NCBI RefSeq assembly: GCF_000372725.1
Contig: NW_005195508.1
Location: 352,732 to 416,731, forward strand
Direction: 5' to 3'
DNA from: Emiliania huxleyi CCMP1516
Taxonomy: Eukaryota > Haptophyta > Isochrysidales > Noelaerhabdaceae
DNA length: 64,000 nucleotides
The first letter of the stretch is position 1. Every line of letters begins with the position of its first letter. Below the pieces are notes generated by a model. The model was given only the letters and a program-made list of their open reading frames with translations. It was not told the origin of the DNA and made no database searches. This document shows, piece by piece, positions 47,590 through 56,419 of the stretch. The translations under genes were made by a program, and so were the position numbers.

Positions 47590-47656
47590 GCGAGACGATC
47601 GAGGGGTCCCGTACCATGCGGAATCGAACCTATCCAGTGCTCAAGTGCTCAAGAGA
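47590..47656 (+). repeat. Dispersed element A, copy 3 (core)
   Basis: GAGACGATCGAGGGGTCCCG through CCAGTGCTCAAGTGCTCAAG, matching copies at 10293 and 14150. Here the reverse strand contains an exact GGTTCGATTCC. The copy runs directly into the GA microsatellite. Confidence 0.8.
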
Positions 47657-47698
47657 GAGAGAGGGGGGGGGGGGGGGGAGGGAGGGAGGGAGGGAGGG

Positions 47699-47783
<85 letters not shown>
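47655..47783 (+). repeat. GA/G-rich microsatellite
   Basis: G-runs, GGGA units and a long (GA)n run, starting at the end of element A copy 3, as microsatellites often do at the tail of SINE-like elements. Confidence 0.9.
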
Positions 47784-47930
47784 GAAAAATTTGTTTTGTT
47801 GTTGGGTGAGGATCCCAAACAAATAAATAAAACGGACCCCCCAGACGGGTGGGAGAAGTTTCATGCTGCAGCCTGGTCTCTGGGAACAACCAGCATCCGT
47901 CTCTGTCCGCCCCTCTCGCGATCTCGAAAA

Positions 47931-48155
<225 letters not shown>

Positions 48156-48283
48156 AGGAGAAAGGAGCGCCGCCGGCCAGTGCTCGCTTTCTGCATAAAA
48201 ACCAGCTGAAGTACCGCCCAAGGATCGGACAGCGGTCCTCAAGCCCGAAGGAGCTCCTCCTCTGTCCTCAAATCGTGTTACAC

Positions 48284-49993
48284 ATGGAACTCGCTTCTCG
48301 CCGCTCCGCCTCGACCACGACCGCGCGCTGCCGCCGGTCGAACCGCACCAACGACATGAGGGACCGCCGCGCGATCGACTCGCTCTGTGCCCGAGCCGGC
48401 ACCCGCAAGGCCGAAACGCCCAAGGAGGACGCGCCGAAGCTCGCTCAGCACTGGCAGCTCTGGCCTGCCCCGACCGAGATCGACCGCAGCGGCACCGCCG
48501 CCTACATCCAGGCCGCCTGGCTCGCCACGCTTGTGGTAACCTTCGTCCTCGTTGGCGGGCTGCCTGGCATCGCGGTGCTCCACGAGTCGCTCGACGAGCC
48601 GCTGCGCCAGGGCGAGGTGCCCTTTAGCAACCTGCTTCAGATGGTCTGCATCTTCCTCGGCCTGATCTCCTTCCGCTGGGTGCCCGACGACCACAATACT
48701 GCGGTGCAGTACTGGTTTCACGCGGTCACGGGAGCGCTCGCCACCGAGGGAATTTACAGGGGCGGCTGGCGCGCCGCCACGGTGGCCTACGTCATCATCC
48801 TGCTCCCCATCGCCGAGCACATCGTCGGCACCGATCGCCGCTCTCCTCCGCCAAAGGACGAGCTCAACTCCAAGAGCTTCCGCTTTGCCTCGCTCGCACA
48901 GCCCGTCCTCCAGCTCCTCTGGCTCGCCTGGTCGCTGCTGATCGTCGCCTTCGGGAACGACGGCTACGACGGCGTGAAGAAGCTGTCGACGATGGAGGTC
49001 GTCCTGGGTGGGATCTCCTTCGGCGTCTACTCGGGCGCCTTCGGCATCACCTACGCGCACGAGCTGTGCCACCGCCACGCCAAGCTCGACCGACTGCTCG
49101 GCATCCTCAACCTTGTCTGCGTCTTCTACCCGCACTTCAACATCGAACACAACAAGGGGCACCACAAGATGGTCGCCACGGAGGAGGACCCCGCGACGGC
49201 TCGCGCCGGTGAGTCCTTCTACCACTTCCTCCCGCGCGTCGTGATCGGCGAGCTGCGCTCCGCCGTCGAGCTGGAGGGAAAGCGGCTCGCAAAGGCCGGC
49301 GTACCGTTTCTGCACCCCACGAACGAGCTGCTCCAGCTCTTCTCCCTGTCGATTGCGATGGCGGCGGGCGTTGGCCTCTGCCTCGGCGGCCAGGCGCTCG
49401 CCTTCTTCCTGATCCAGGCCGGCACCGCGGTGCTGCTCTTCGAGTCGGTCAACTATCTGGAACACTACGGCCTCGAGCGGCGCCAGTACACGAGCGACCC
49501 GTCGCTTCCAGTCGAGTGGCGCTACGCGAAGATCGGCCTGCGCCACGCGTGGGACTCGCCGACGCGGCTGGGCAACACGATCCTGCTCAAGCTTCAGCGG
49601 CACGCCGACCACCACAACCACGCGGGGAAGCGGTACCAGCAGCTCACGACGTCGGACGCGAGCCCGCAGCTGCCGGGCGGCTACGCGACGATGATTGCGA
49701 TCGCGCTCGTGCCGCCGCTGTGGTTCGCCGTCATGGACCCGCGGCTGCTGGAGCACCGCCGCAGCATGCCGCGGCAGCATTACCGACACTGGCCGCGCGG
49801 CGTGACGCCGCCGCCGCCGACCTTGGGCGACACCGGCATCAAGGGAGCCGCGTCGCTGGTCATCGCCGGCCAGCGCTGGGTCCGCCCCAGCGTCCGCATC
49901 TCGAATCAGAGCCGGCTGTCGTGCAATGTGTGCCTGGACCCGGAGCGGTGCTCGCACGCGGACATGGCGCCCCAGTGCGACGAGTGCGAGTAG
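48284..49993 (+). CDS. AlkB-type integral-membrane alkane hydroxylase
   Basis: 569 residues from the first ATG after the microsatellite (MELASRRSAS). After a basic N-terminus come several TM helices and the full set of histidine motifs of membrane di-iron alkane monooxygenases: HELCHRHAK (about 259), EHNKGHHKMVATEEDPATAR (about 288), NYLEHYGLERR (about 390) and LQRHADHHNHAGKRYQ (about 436). AlkB oxidises the terminal carbon of alkanes using O2 and electrons from rubredoxin. No rubredoxin gene is visible here, but the protein has a C-terminal Cys-rich tail (CNVCLDPERC, CDECE) that could bind metal. Best known from bacteria, so transfer or specialised algal lipid metabolism may explain it. Confidence 0.9.
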   Translation: MELASRRSASTTTARCRRSNRTNDMRDRRAIDSLCARAGTRKAETPKEDAPKLAQHWQLWPAPTEIDRSGTAAYIQAAWLATLVVTFVLVGGLPGIAVLHESLDEPLRQGEVPFSNLLQMVCIFLGLISFRWVPDDHNTAVQYWFHAVTGALATEGIYRGGWRAATVAYVIILLPIAEHIVGTDRRSPPPKDELNSKSFRFASLAQPVLQLLWLAWSLLIVAFGNDGYDGVKKLSTMEVVLGGISFGVYSGAFGITYAHELCHRHAKLDRLLGILNLVCVFYPHFNIEHNKGHHKMVATEEDPATARAGESFYHFLPRVVIGELRSAVELEGKRLAKAGVPFLHPTNELLQLFSLSIAMAAGVGLCLGGQALAFFLIQAGTAVLLFESVNYLEHYGLERRQYTSDPSLPVEWRYAKIGLRHAWDSPTRLGNTILLKLQRHADHHNHAGKRYQQLTTSDASPQLPGGYATMIAIALVPPLWFAVMDPRLLEHRRSMPRQHYRHWPRGVTPPPPTLGDTGIKGAASLVIAGQRWVRPSVRISNQSRLSCNVCLDPERCSHADMAPQCDECE

Positions 49994-50829
49994 CTTGGCG
50001 AACGCCATTAGGACGTTGGTGTTGTTCATACAGTGAGTGGTGGGTAGCTCCCGCGTGAGGTGACTCCAGGGTGACGATTCGAGTTGTATTATTTTGTGTG
50101 TATATACTCGACAACGAAACAACGACACAAGTGCGTAGTACGTAGCGGATAGCGTACGTGGAATGAGCAGAGAGGGGTATGGTAAATTACTCGAGTGCCC
50201 TTCGAGGTTTCTTCACAATTCTGTTACCCGGCACGCCGCCAATACGTAAGAATTCTTTTCTCGTGGCTTGCCTGTGATAGTGCTAGCACGCGCCAGTCCG
50301 CACCTGTGTCGAGCCTAAAAGAAAGAAAGAAAACGGACAACCCAAGGGAGGGATGGGAGGACGGCACGCCGCCACCACACAGGGATTTTAAGGAGAGGGG
50401 TGTGGTGCGCTAGCCGTCGCCCACCCTTGGGCGTCCGCCTCTTCCTATCTCTCTTCGCAGTCTCTCGCCGATTCTCGCTGCAACCTTCATGCCACCTCGC
50501 GGTCGTCCCACTCTCGTCGTTCTCTCCCTTGTCGCTTCTTCTTCTGAGAGAGAGAGAGAGATTTTTAGCAATACCAAACAACTCTAACACTCACACGTCA
50601 TTTGGGGCCTGGAGCCCTGTTCACGCGCGCGCGAGACCTGCTGTTTGTTTGTTGTTGCTTCTTCTGTCGCGTCGCTCTCCTCTGCCTCGTTCTGCGACGC
50701 CGCCGCCGCCTGCCGGTCCCTTGTTCTCGCTGCTTCTTGCGCCTTTCGGCGCAGCTCCGCCCTCCTCGCTGCATATCCTGGCCCCTCGAGTCTAGCCTGC
50801 TTAATTCTTTTCTCCGAGCTGCACCTACA
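49994..50829. other. Intergenic stretch
   Basis: 3' flank of the AlkB gene and 5' region of the ankyrin gene. An AGAGAGAGAGAG patch lies at 50546-50560. The frame upstream of the ankyrin ATG is open but compositionally biased. Confidence 0.4.
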
Positions 50830-52908
50830 ATGGGGCGCCTCACGCCGCCTCCGTCGCCGGAGGGCGGCGGCGACGTCCCCGCAAGCATTCAGAAGGCCGC
50901 CAAGGATGGCCAAGCGGGAGCGGTGCTGGCGTGGCTCGACGGCGGCGGGTGGGTCGACGCGACGTTCGAGTACACCTTTTCGGATGGCTCTCGCGCGAGC
51001 GGCATGACGCTGCTGATGATCGCAATGGCCAATGGCCACGAGGAGCTGGCCGAGGCGCTTCTGCGGCGCGGCGCAGATGTCTCTTTGCAGAAGAGCGACG
51101 GTGGCACCGCGCTGAGCCTCGCCGCCTTGAACGGCCACGAGAACCTGGTCGAGCTGGCTTTGCGGCACGGCGCGGAGATCGACCAGAAGCAGAACAACGG
51201 CGGCACTGCGCTGATGGACGCCGCCTACAAAGGCCACGAGCGGATTGTCGACACGCTGATCCGGCACGGCGCAGAGATCAACCTGCAGACCAGCAACGGT
51301 GGCACCGCACTGATGGCCGCCGCCCTCGGCAACCGTCCCGCCGTGGTGCGTCAGCTGCTGCGGGCGGGCGCAGACATGACCTTGCGCTCGAGCGGCAGGA
51401 CGGCGCTGCAGATCGCCACGAAGGACGGCCACGCCGAGTGCGTCGAGGCTTTCAGGACGTATCTCGGGGAGGTGGCGGGCCGGCGCGAGGCGCCGTCGGC
51501 TGAGGCGAGCGGCGCAGGGGCGGGCGGCGCACCCGCAGGCGAGGCGGAGGCGGGCGCCAGTGCCGTGGCCTCTGCTTTGAGCGGCGAGGGTGGCGCAGAG
51601 GCCGCGCCGGGCAGTGGGGCGGTGCCAAAGGAGGTCGTGCTTGCGGCTCGGCGAGGCGAAGAGGAGCCGGTGCTGGCGTGGCTCGACGGCGGCGGGTGGG
51701 TCGACACGACGTTCGAGTACACCTTTGCTTGCGGCACTCGCGTGAGCGGCATGACGCTGCTGATGGTCGCAATGATCAAAGGCCACGAGGGGCTGGCCGA
51801 GGCGCTTCTGCGGCGCGGGGCAGATGTCTCGTTGCAGAAGAGTGACGGTGGCACCGCGCTGAGCCTCGCCGCCTCGAACGGCCGCGAGAAGATGGTCGAG
51901 CTGGCATTGCGGCACGGCGCGGAGATCGATCAGAGAAGCACGATCGGCGTCACTGCGCTGATGGCCGCCGCCTGCGAAGGCCACGAGCGGGTGGTCGACA
52001 CGCTGACCCGGCTCGGCGCAGAGATCAACCTGCAGGCCAACGACGGCGACACCGCACTGATGTTTGCCGCCTTCTACGGCCATCCCGCCGTCGTGCGTCA
52101 GCTGCTACGGGCGGGCGCAGACATGACGCTGCGCTCTGAGACGGGCAAGACCGCGCTGCAGTACGCCAAGCAACAGGGCCACACCGAGTGCGTGCGCGCC
52201 CTCGAGGAGCATGCGGCGGCCAAGGCGGCGGCCGAGAAGGCGGCAGAGGAGGCGGCGTGGGCTGCGGGCGCGGCGGAGAGGGAGGCGCAGAGGGCGGCGG
52301 AGGAGAAGGAGGCGGCGCGGCACGCCGAGGAGCTGCTGGCGGAGGTCGAGGCGGAGAAGCGCGCCAAGGGCAAGAAGGGCAAGAAGAAGAAGAAGAAGGG
52401 CGGAGGGGCGGGCGCGGCTGGGCCGTCGCAGGAGTCCGAGGCGCCGGCAGAGGGTGATGAGGCGCCGTCGGAGGCAGACGCAGCCGAGGCCGCAAAGAAG
52501 GCCGAGGAGGAGAGAATGATGAGGCTTCTCGAGAAGTGTCACGAGGAGAGGATGCGGTTCGGCATCACGGCGGCGAGCCAGGCGGCGGCGTCGGCAGAGG
52601 TGGATAAGGCGGCGCGCTTGGACGCTGCGGCGGACGAGGCGGAGGAGGAGGCAGAGGCGGACAAGGCGGCAGAGGCGGCTGCCGTGGCGGCGCTGGCGGC
52701 TGCCGAGGTGGCGAGGGCGGAGGCCAGGGCGGCGCATGCAGACGCAAAGGCGGCGTTGGATGAGGCAAGGGCGGCGTTGGAGGGGAGCGAGACAGCGCTC
52801 GAGGAGGCGGCGGCTGCTGCGGAGGCGAGGGGTGCCGCTGCGGCCGCTTCGATGGCCGGGGCAGTTGCAGCGAGGATGGCGGCGGATGCGGCCCAGGAGC
52901 GCCCGTGA
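50830..52908 (+). CDS. Ankyrin-repeat protein with internal duplication
   Basis: 692 residues from the ATG at 50830 (MGRLTPPPSPEGGG). Two homologous modules (about 25-215 and 275-465) each start VLAWLDGGGWVD followed by TFEYTF and then four to five ankyrin repeats (GHEELAEALLRRGADVSLQK, GGTALSLAALNGHENLVELA, HPAVVRQLLRAGADMTLRS). A Lys-rich segment (KGKKGKKKKKKG) and a long Ala/Glu coiled coil (about 465-692) end the protein. Ankyrin repeats mediate protein binding. PSQESEAPAE near 525 resembles PSQETEAPAE in the U-box protein of this window, a shared low-complexity linker. Confidence 0.85.
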   Translation: MGRLTPPPSPEGGGDVPASIQKAAKDGQAGAVLAWLDGGGWVDATFEYTFSDGSRASGMTLLMIAMANGHEELAEALLRRGADVSLQKSDGGTALSLAALNGHENLVELALRHGAEIDQKQNNGGTALMDAAYKGHERIVDTLIRHGAEINLQTSNGGTALMAAALGNRPAVVRQLLRAGADMTLRSSGRTALQIATKDGHAECVEAFRTYLGEVAGRREAPSAEASGAGAGGAPAGEAEAGASAVASALSGEGGAEAAPGSGAVPKEVVLAARRGEEEPVLAWLDGGGWVDTTFEYTFACGTRVSGMTLLMVAMIKGHEGLAEALLRRGADVSLQKSDGGTALSLAASNGREKMVELALRHGAEIDQRSTIGVTALMAAACEGHERVVDTLTRLGAEINLQANDGDTALMFAAFYGHPAVVRQLLRAGADMTLRSETGKTALQYAKQQGHTECVRALEEHAAAKAAAEKAAEEAAWAAGAAEREAQRAAEEKEAARHAEELLAEVEAEKRAKGKKGKKKKKKGGGAGAAGPSQESEAPAEGDEAPSEADAAEAAKKAEEERMMRLLEKCHEERMRFGITAASQAAASAEVDKAARLDAAADEAEEEAEADKAAEAAAVAALAAAEVARAEARAAHADAKAALDEARAALEGSETALEEAAAAAEARGAAAAASMAGAVAARMAADAAQERP

Positions 52909-53203
52909 GAGGCCACGGTGCGACTCTCGAAATGTCTTGTGCATCGATCTTGTGCGCGAGCGCGGCCTCGGCGCGGGCGCGGGTGGGGTCCCGGTCTTTT
53001 TTAGAGGTGGAAGTCTCCCTGCGTCCCCCACTGTGTGAGGTACCTGTGGTCTTTTTAGAGGTGGAACCCTCGCCTGCGTTTCGGAAAGGCGCGTGTACTG
53101 TACCGTGCGTATGGGTAAGCGAGAGAGAGGAGAGAGAGCGTGTTAAGAGGGCCGAATTCTTTTGTGGCGCTGGAAGTCTCCCAGCTGCTCCGGCCGCTCG
53201 AAG
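52909..53203. other. Intergenic stretch with repeated TTAGAGGTGGAA motif
   Basis: CTTTTTAGAGGTGGAA occurs near 52998 and 53052 with similar flanks, and GGCGCTGGAAGTCTCCC near 53165 is related. This is a small decayed tandem duplication before the P450 gene. No gene. Confidence 0.5.
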
Positions 53204-54678
53204 ATGCTCCTCACTGTGGCGTCCACGTCTGTCCGCGCGAGCGGCCCACGCATGGCTGTCGGCACGCCCACGATCACCGCTCCGGGCGCGCCCACGGCGC
53301 GGGACGAGGCCATGTTCATGGCCGACCCGCGAGGCTTTTGCGCCGCGCGGATCAGCGAGGTTGGCCCGGTCTTTGCCACGGGCGCGTTCGGCGGCGCCGT
53401 GTTTGTCGGCGGCGCCGAGGCTGTGGAGAGCGTATGTGCGGCGGGCACGCCAATCGCCAGCGGCGGGCAGCGTCAGCCGCTCGAGCTCGCGCCGTTTGCG
53501 CCTCTGCTGGCGTCGGCCGGTGGCGACTGGCGAGGCGCCTACGAGTCGCTGTGCGCCGCCGGGTTTCACGAGGAGCTGTACGCGGGCCTCTTTGCCTGGG
53601 TGCCAAAGTTCAAGGAGACGGGCGGCTTCTCGACCTTCCGCTTCGAGGACTTCATCGACCCGCGCGTGAGGAAGGCGCTGCCCGGCGCGCGGAGGCTGCT
53701 CTTCCGCGCGACGGCGCCGTCGCTGCTCGGGAGCACGCTGGAGGCGCTGCCGCCGCGCGAGGGCCTCTCGACCGTCCGCGAGTGGGGAAAGGCGTACGCG
53801 GCGCTCGCTTCGGACCGGCTCGCCCCGGCCAGCCGGCTGAGCCTGCTGGGCCAGGCAGCCGGGCTCAGCTTGCCTGCTAGGTTGCCGGGGCTGGGCGGCG
53901 GGGGCGGGGGAGAGAAGGGGGCGCTGCTCGCCGCTGCTCTCGGGGAGGGTCGGCTGGCCGATGCGCTCGACGCCGTCGAGCCGACCGCCGCCCTCGTCAC
54001 TTCGATGCTTGCGATGGCGGAGCGGCAGGGCGGCTGGTCTGCGAGGCTCGCGGCGGAGCAAAAGGCGGCGCTGACGGGGGCAGGGCCGGAGGCGCCCATC
54101 GACGCGGCGGTGCTCGACGAGATGCCGCTGCTGCACGCGTTTGCCCTCGAGACGCTGCGCACGCAGCCGCCCACGCGGCCGCAGCGGCTCAGGCTCGAGC
54201 GAGACACGGCCGCCCCACGCTCTCTCTCTGTAGCGTCCGGCTCGAGAGCATCTCCCAACCCTCACCGGCGCGTGGATAGGCTGCGGGAGGCGTCTCTCTG
54301 CCCGCCGGCACCGTCGTCGCCGCCGAGCCCTTCGTCGGCCACTTCCTGCCCGCGGACTACGCCTCGCCCGACTCGTTCGACCCCGAGCGCTTCCTCGGTG
54401 CGGGAGGCGGACCTCCGCCAAGCCTCGGCCTGTGCGGCCCGGCGGGCGAGGCGGGCGAGGCGAGCCGGCAGCTGGCGCTCGCCGTCGCCAAGGCGACCTT
54501 TGTGCAGCTGCGGCGCATGTTCGAGATCGGCGTGGCGCTCGACGCGCCGCCGCCGGGCGGCTACCCGCTCCACGCCCTGCCAGACAGCGTCGACCTCAAG
54601 GCTGTCGCAAACATGTACTATGAGCTGCAGAGGGGGGCGGCCAAGACGTCTTCGGGCCTCTTCTACGAGAAGGACTGA
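53204..54678 (+). CDS. CYP74-like cytochrome P450 lacking the haem cysteine
   Basis: Exon 1 is 53204-54218 and exon 2 is 54290-54678, joined by a likely 71-bp GC-AG intron. 467 residues. Seen: GGFSTFRFEDFIDPRVRKAL, the K-helix ExxR in HAFALETLRTQPPTRPQRLR, PAGTVVAAEPFVGHFLPADY and FDPERFLG (PERF), then GLCGPAGEAGEASRQLALAV. That last stretch fits the long haem loop of CYP74 enzymes (GPxxGxxxxxxNKQCA), but Leu stands where the haem-thiolate Cys should be. CYP74 enzymes (allene oxide synthase, hydroperoxide lyase) rearrange fatty-acid hydroperoxides. The one Cys in the loop (GLCGP) is about 12 residues early. Activity is therefore uncertain. Confidence 0.7.
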
Positions 54679-55192
54679 CGCGAGGCGGAGAGGCGCGGGG
54701 CGGAGGGGCGGGAAGGGGCATGCCGGCGGAGCCACTTGCGGGCGCGCTCGAGCCGGAGCGCGGAGGGTGTGGTGGGATTGGGGGAGAGAAACTAATGCAG
54801 CATGTTTGTTGTGGAGCGCGCGTCTCACGTGTGTGATGATCGTTTGAGGAGATGACTGTGTGAGTTAGGGCGCGGCGTTTGAATATTGCGCAGGCGACAG
54901 GCGGCGGTGAAGGCTGAAGCGTGAAGAGAGCCCGCGGACGCGAGAGACCGTTTTCGTTTACGAAAACTAGCGTAGGAGAGAGTGTTGTGTCATGTGTGTC
55001 TGATAAAGCCGCGTCCAGCGCGCGGTGCCGCGTGCCGGCCCACCGCTGACACCCCGGGGGGCGCACGCGACTCTCACTCTCTCCCGCGCAACACGACCCG
55101 CAAAATCGCTGTTGAACTACGCGCAGAGTTTCCATCGCTGCCCAGCCATGCGCCCGAGGACCCAGCCGCCGCCTCAGGGCCTGGGAGAAGCT
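54679..55192. other. Convergent intergenic stretch
   Basis: Lies between the P450 (+) and signal-peptidase (-) 3' ends. No gene or notable repeat seen. Confidence 0.4.
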
Positions 55193-55822
55193 CTATGCGC
55201 CTGCGGGCCGCCCTGACGCCTTGTCCTCGGGAGGGGTCCAACCGACGTACTCTTGCATCGCGTCCCGGCTGGCGCGGAGCGCGATCCGCAGCGTCTCTCC
55301 CGTCTCCGTCTTGCGGCTCCTCAGCCGGCGCGCCTCCTCCGCAGGGATGACGCGAGCCTCGCACTCCTCGTGCCGGTCCGCGACAGGGCCCGCCTCTGCG
55401 GGCGGCCACACCTTAGCCACGGCCGTGCCCACCAGTTTGTCCCGAGGAACTGCGCCGTAGTGCGTGCTATCATTCGAGTTGGAGGCGTTGTCGCCCTCCA
55501 CCCAGACGTGCGCAGTCGGCACCCTCACCAACCTCCCGTCCCTCGCATACAGCCAGTCTCGCTCGAGGCCGACTACGCGCTTGGTGAGCAGATCATCCTC
55601 GCAGCCCTCCTCTGGCGAGCGGAGTACCACGACGTCGCCCCGATCCTCCTCCGCGGTGGCCGATCGCGCCTCGACGAGGATGCTGCTTCCCGGCTTGAAG
55701 GTCGGGTCCATCGAAGTGCCTGCGACCGTTGCTGTCCGCAAGTTTCTGCTGGCGATATAGGCGGCGGCGGCGACCGATCCCGCGGCGGCGGCCGTCGTCA
55801 CCAGTCGGCTCGACGAGGGCAT
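55193..55822 (-). CDS. Mitochondrial inner-membrane peptidase-like (S26 signal peptidase)
   Basis: 209 residues from the ATG at 55822 (MPSSSRLVTTAAAAGSVAAA). N-terminal hydrophobic helix, then catalytic Ser in VAGTSMDPTFKPGS (Ser about 36), general-base Lys in LTKRVVGLERDW (about 83) and the IMP box HVWVEGDNASNSNDSTHYG followed by VPRDKLVGTAVAKVWPP. This pattern is closest to IMP1/IMP2 (IMMP) enzymes, which trim sorting signals of proteins in the mitochondrial intermembrane space. A C-terminal extension of about 55 charged residues is unusual. Single exon. Confidence 0.85.
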   Translation of the reverse strand: MPSSSRLVTTAAAAGSVAAAAYIASRNLRTATVAGTSMDPTFKPGSSILVEARSATAEEDRGDVVVLRSPEEGCEDDLLTKRVVGLERDWLYARDGRLVRVPTAHVWVEGDNASNSNDSTHYGAVPRDKLVGTAVAKVWPPAEAGPVADRHEECEARVIPAEEARRLRSRKTETGETLRIALRASRDAMQEYVGWTPPEDKASGRPAGA

Positions 55823-56419
55823 TGACAAATGGTTGTTGCGCGTTGCGGTAGAGCTTCGGCAGCAGCTCGCAGAAAACAAAAAAAAACTCGCGGGTGTGCG
55901 GGATGTCTGTGGGCTGCTGAAGTCTGTTGGCGGCGGCCGGGATGGCTGCATTGCCTGCTGCGCCTTCTTTGCAGCCGCTTGGTCGACGGGCAGGCCCCTG
56001 CCGGTGGTGGCCAAGGCGGTGCGGCCGCGTGCGAGTTCTTTTCGCGCCCTCACGAGCGGACTTTCCTTGCTGTCGCCCATGGACGGGGGGCGGAGGCGGA
56101 GCGGGTACTCGAGGTGCCGAGGGACTTGCGTCGAAACGGCGCGTATAAGGTCGCGATAAGTTTCAACGGCGTTGAGGGTTGGTTGGTGTTCACGCGTGTC
56201 TTTCCTACTGCGTTTTACCTTTAGTCCCTGTGTGGCGATGATACATGTTGTGCATGCGCGGCTCACCCCCGTCCCCAGACCCCAGACACACGACTCACGA
56301 GCAACAGCATGCAGGGGGTTTTCTCTCCAGACACAGCTTCCACCACCCCAGCTCCAGATGGTGCCCTTGGCGGTGAGGGCGAGGCTGTGGCTGCCTCCAG
56401 CCGACACAGCGACGACGCG
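55823..56419. other. Intergenic stretch including read-through tail of RCC1 gene 2
   Basis: Between two minus-strand genes. The part at 56300-56407 still encodes RCC1-like sequence (RVVAVSAGGSHSLALTAKGT, IWSWGGG) in frame with gene 2 but beyond its stop codon. Confidence 0.6.

Noticed and set aside
48284-49993. Bacterial contamination as the source of the AlkB gene
   Set aside because: It lies on the same contiguous window as intron-bearing eukaryotic genes, next to dispersed element A and microsatellites shared with the rest of the window.
48278-50128. 616-codon minus-strand frame opposite the AlkB gene
   Set aside because: Antisense shadow rich in Arg, Ala and Val. The plus strand has all AlkB motifs.
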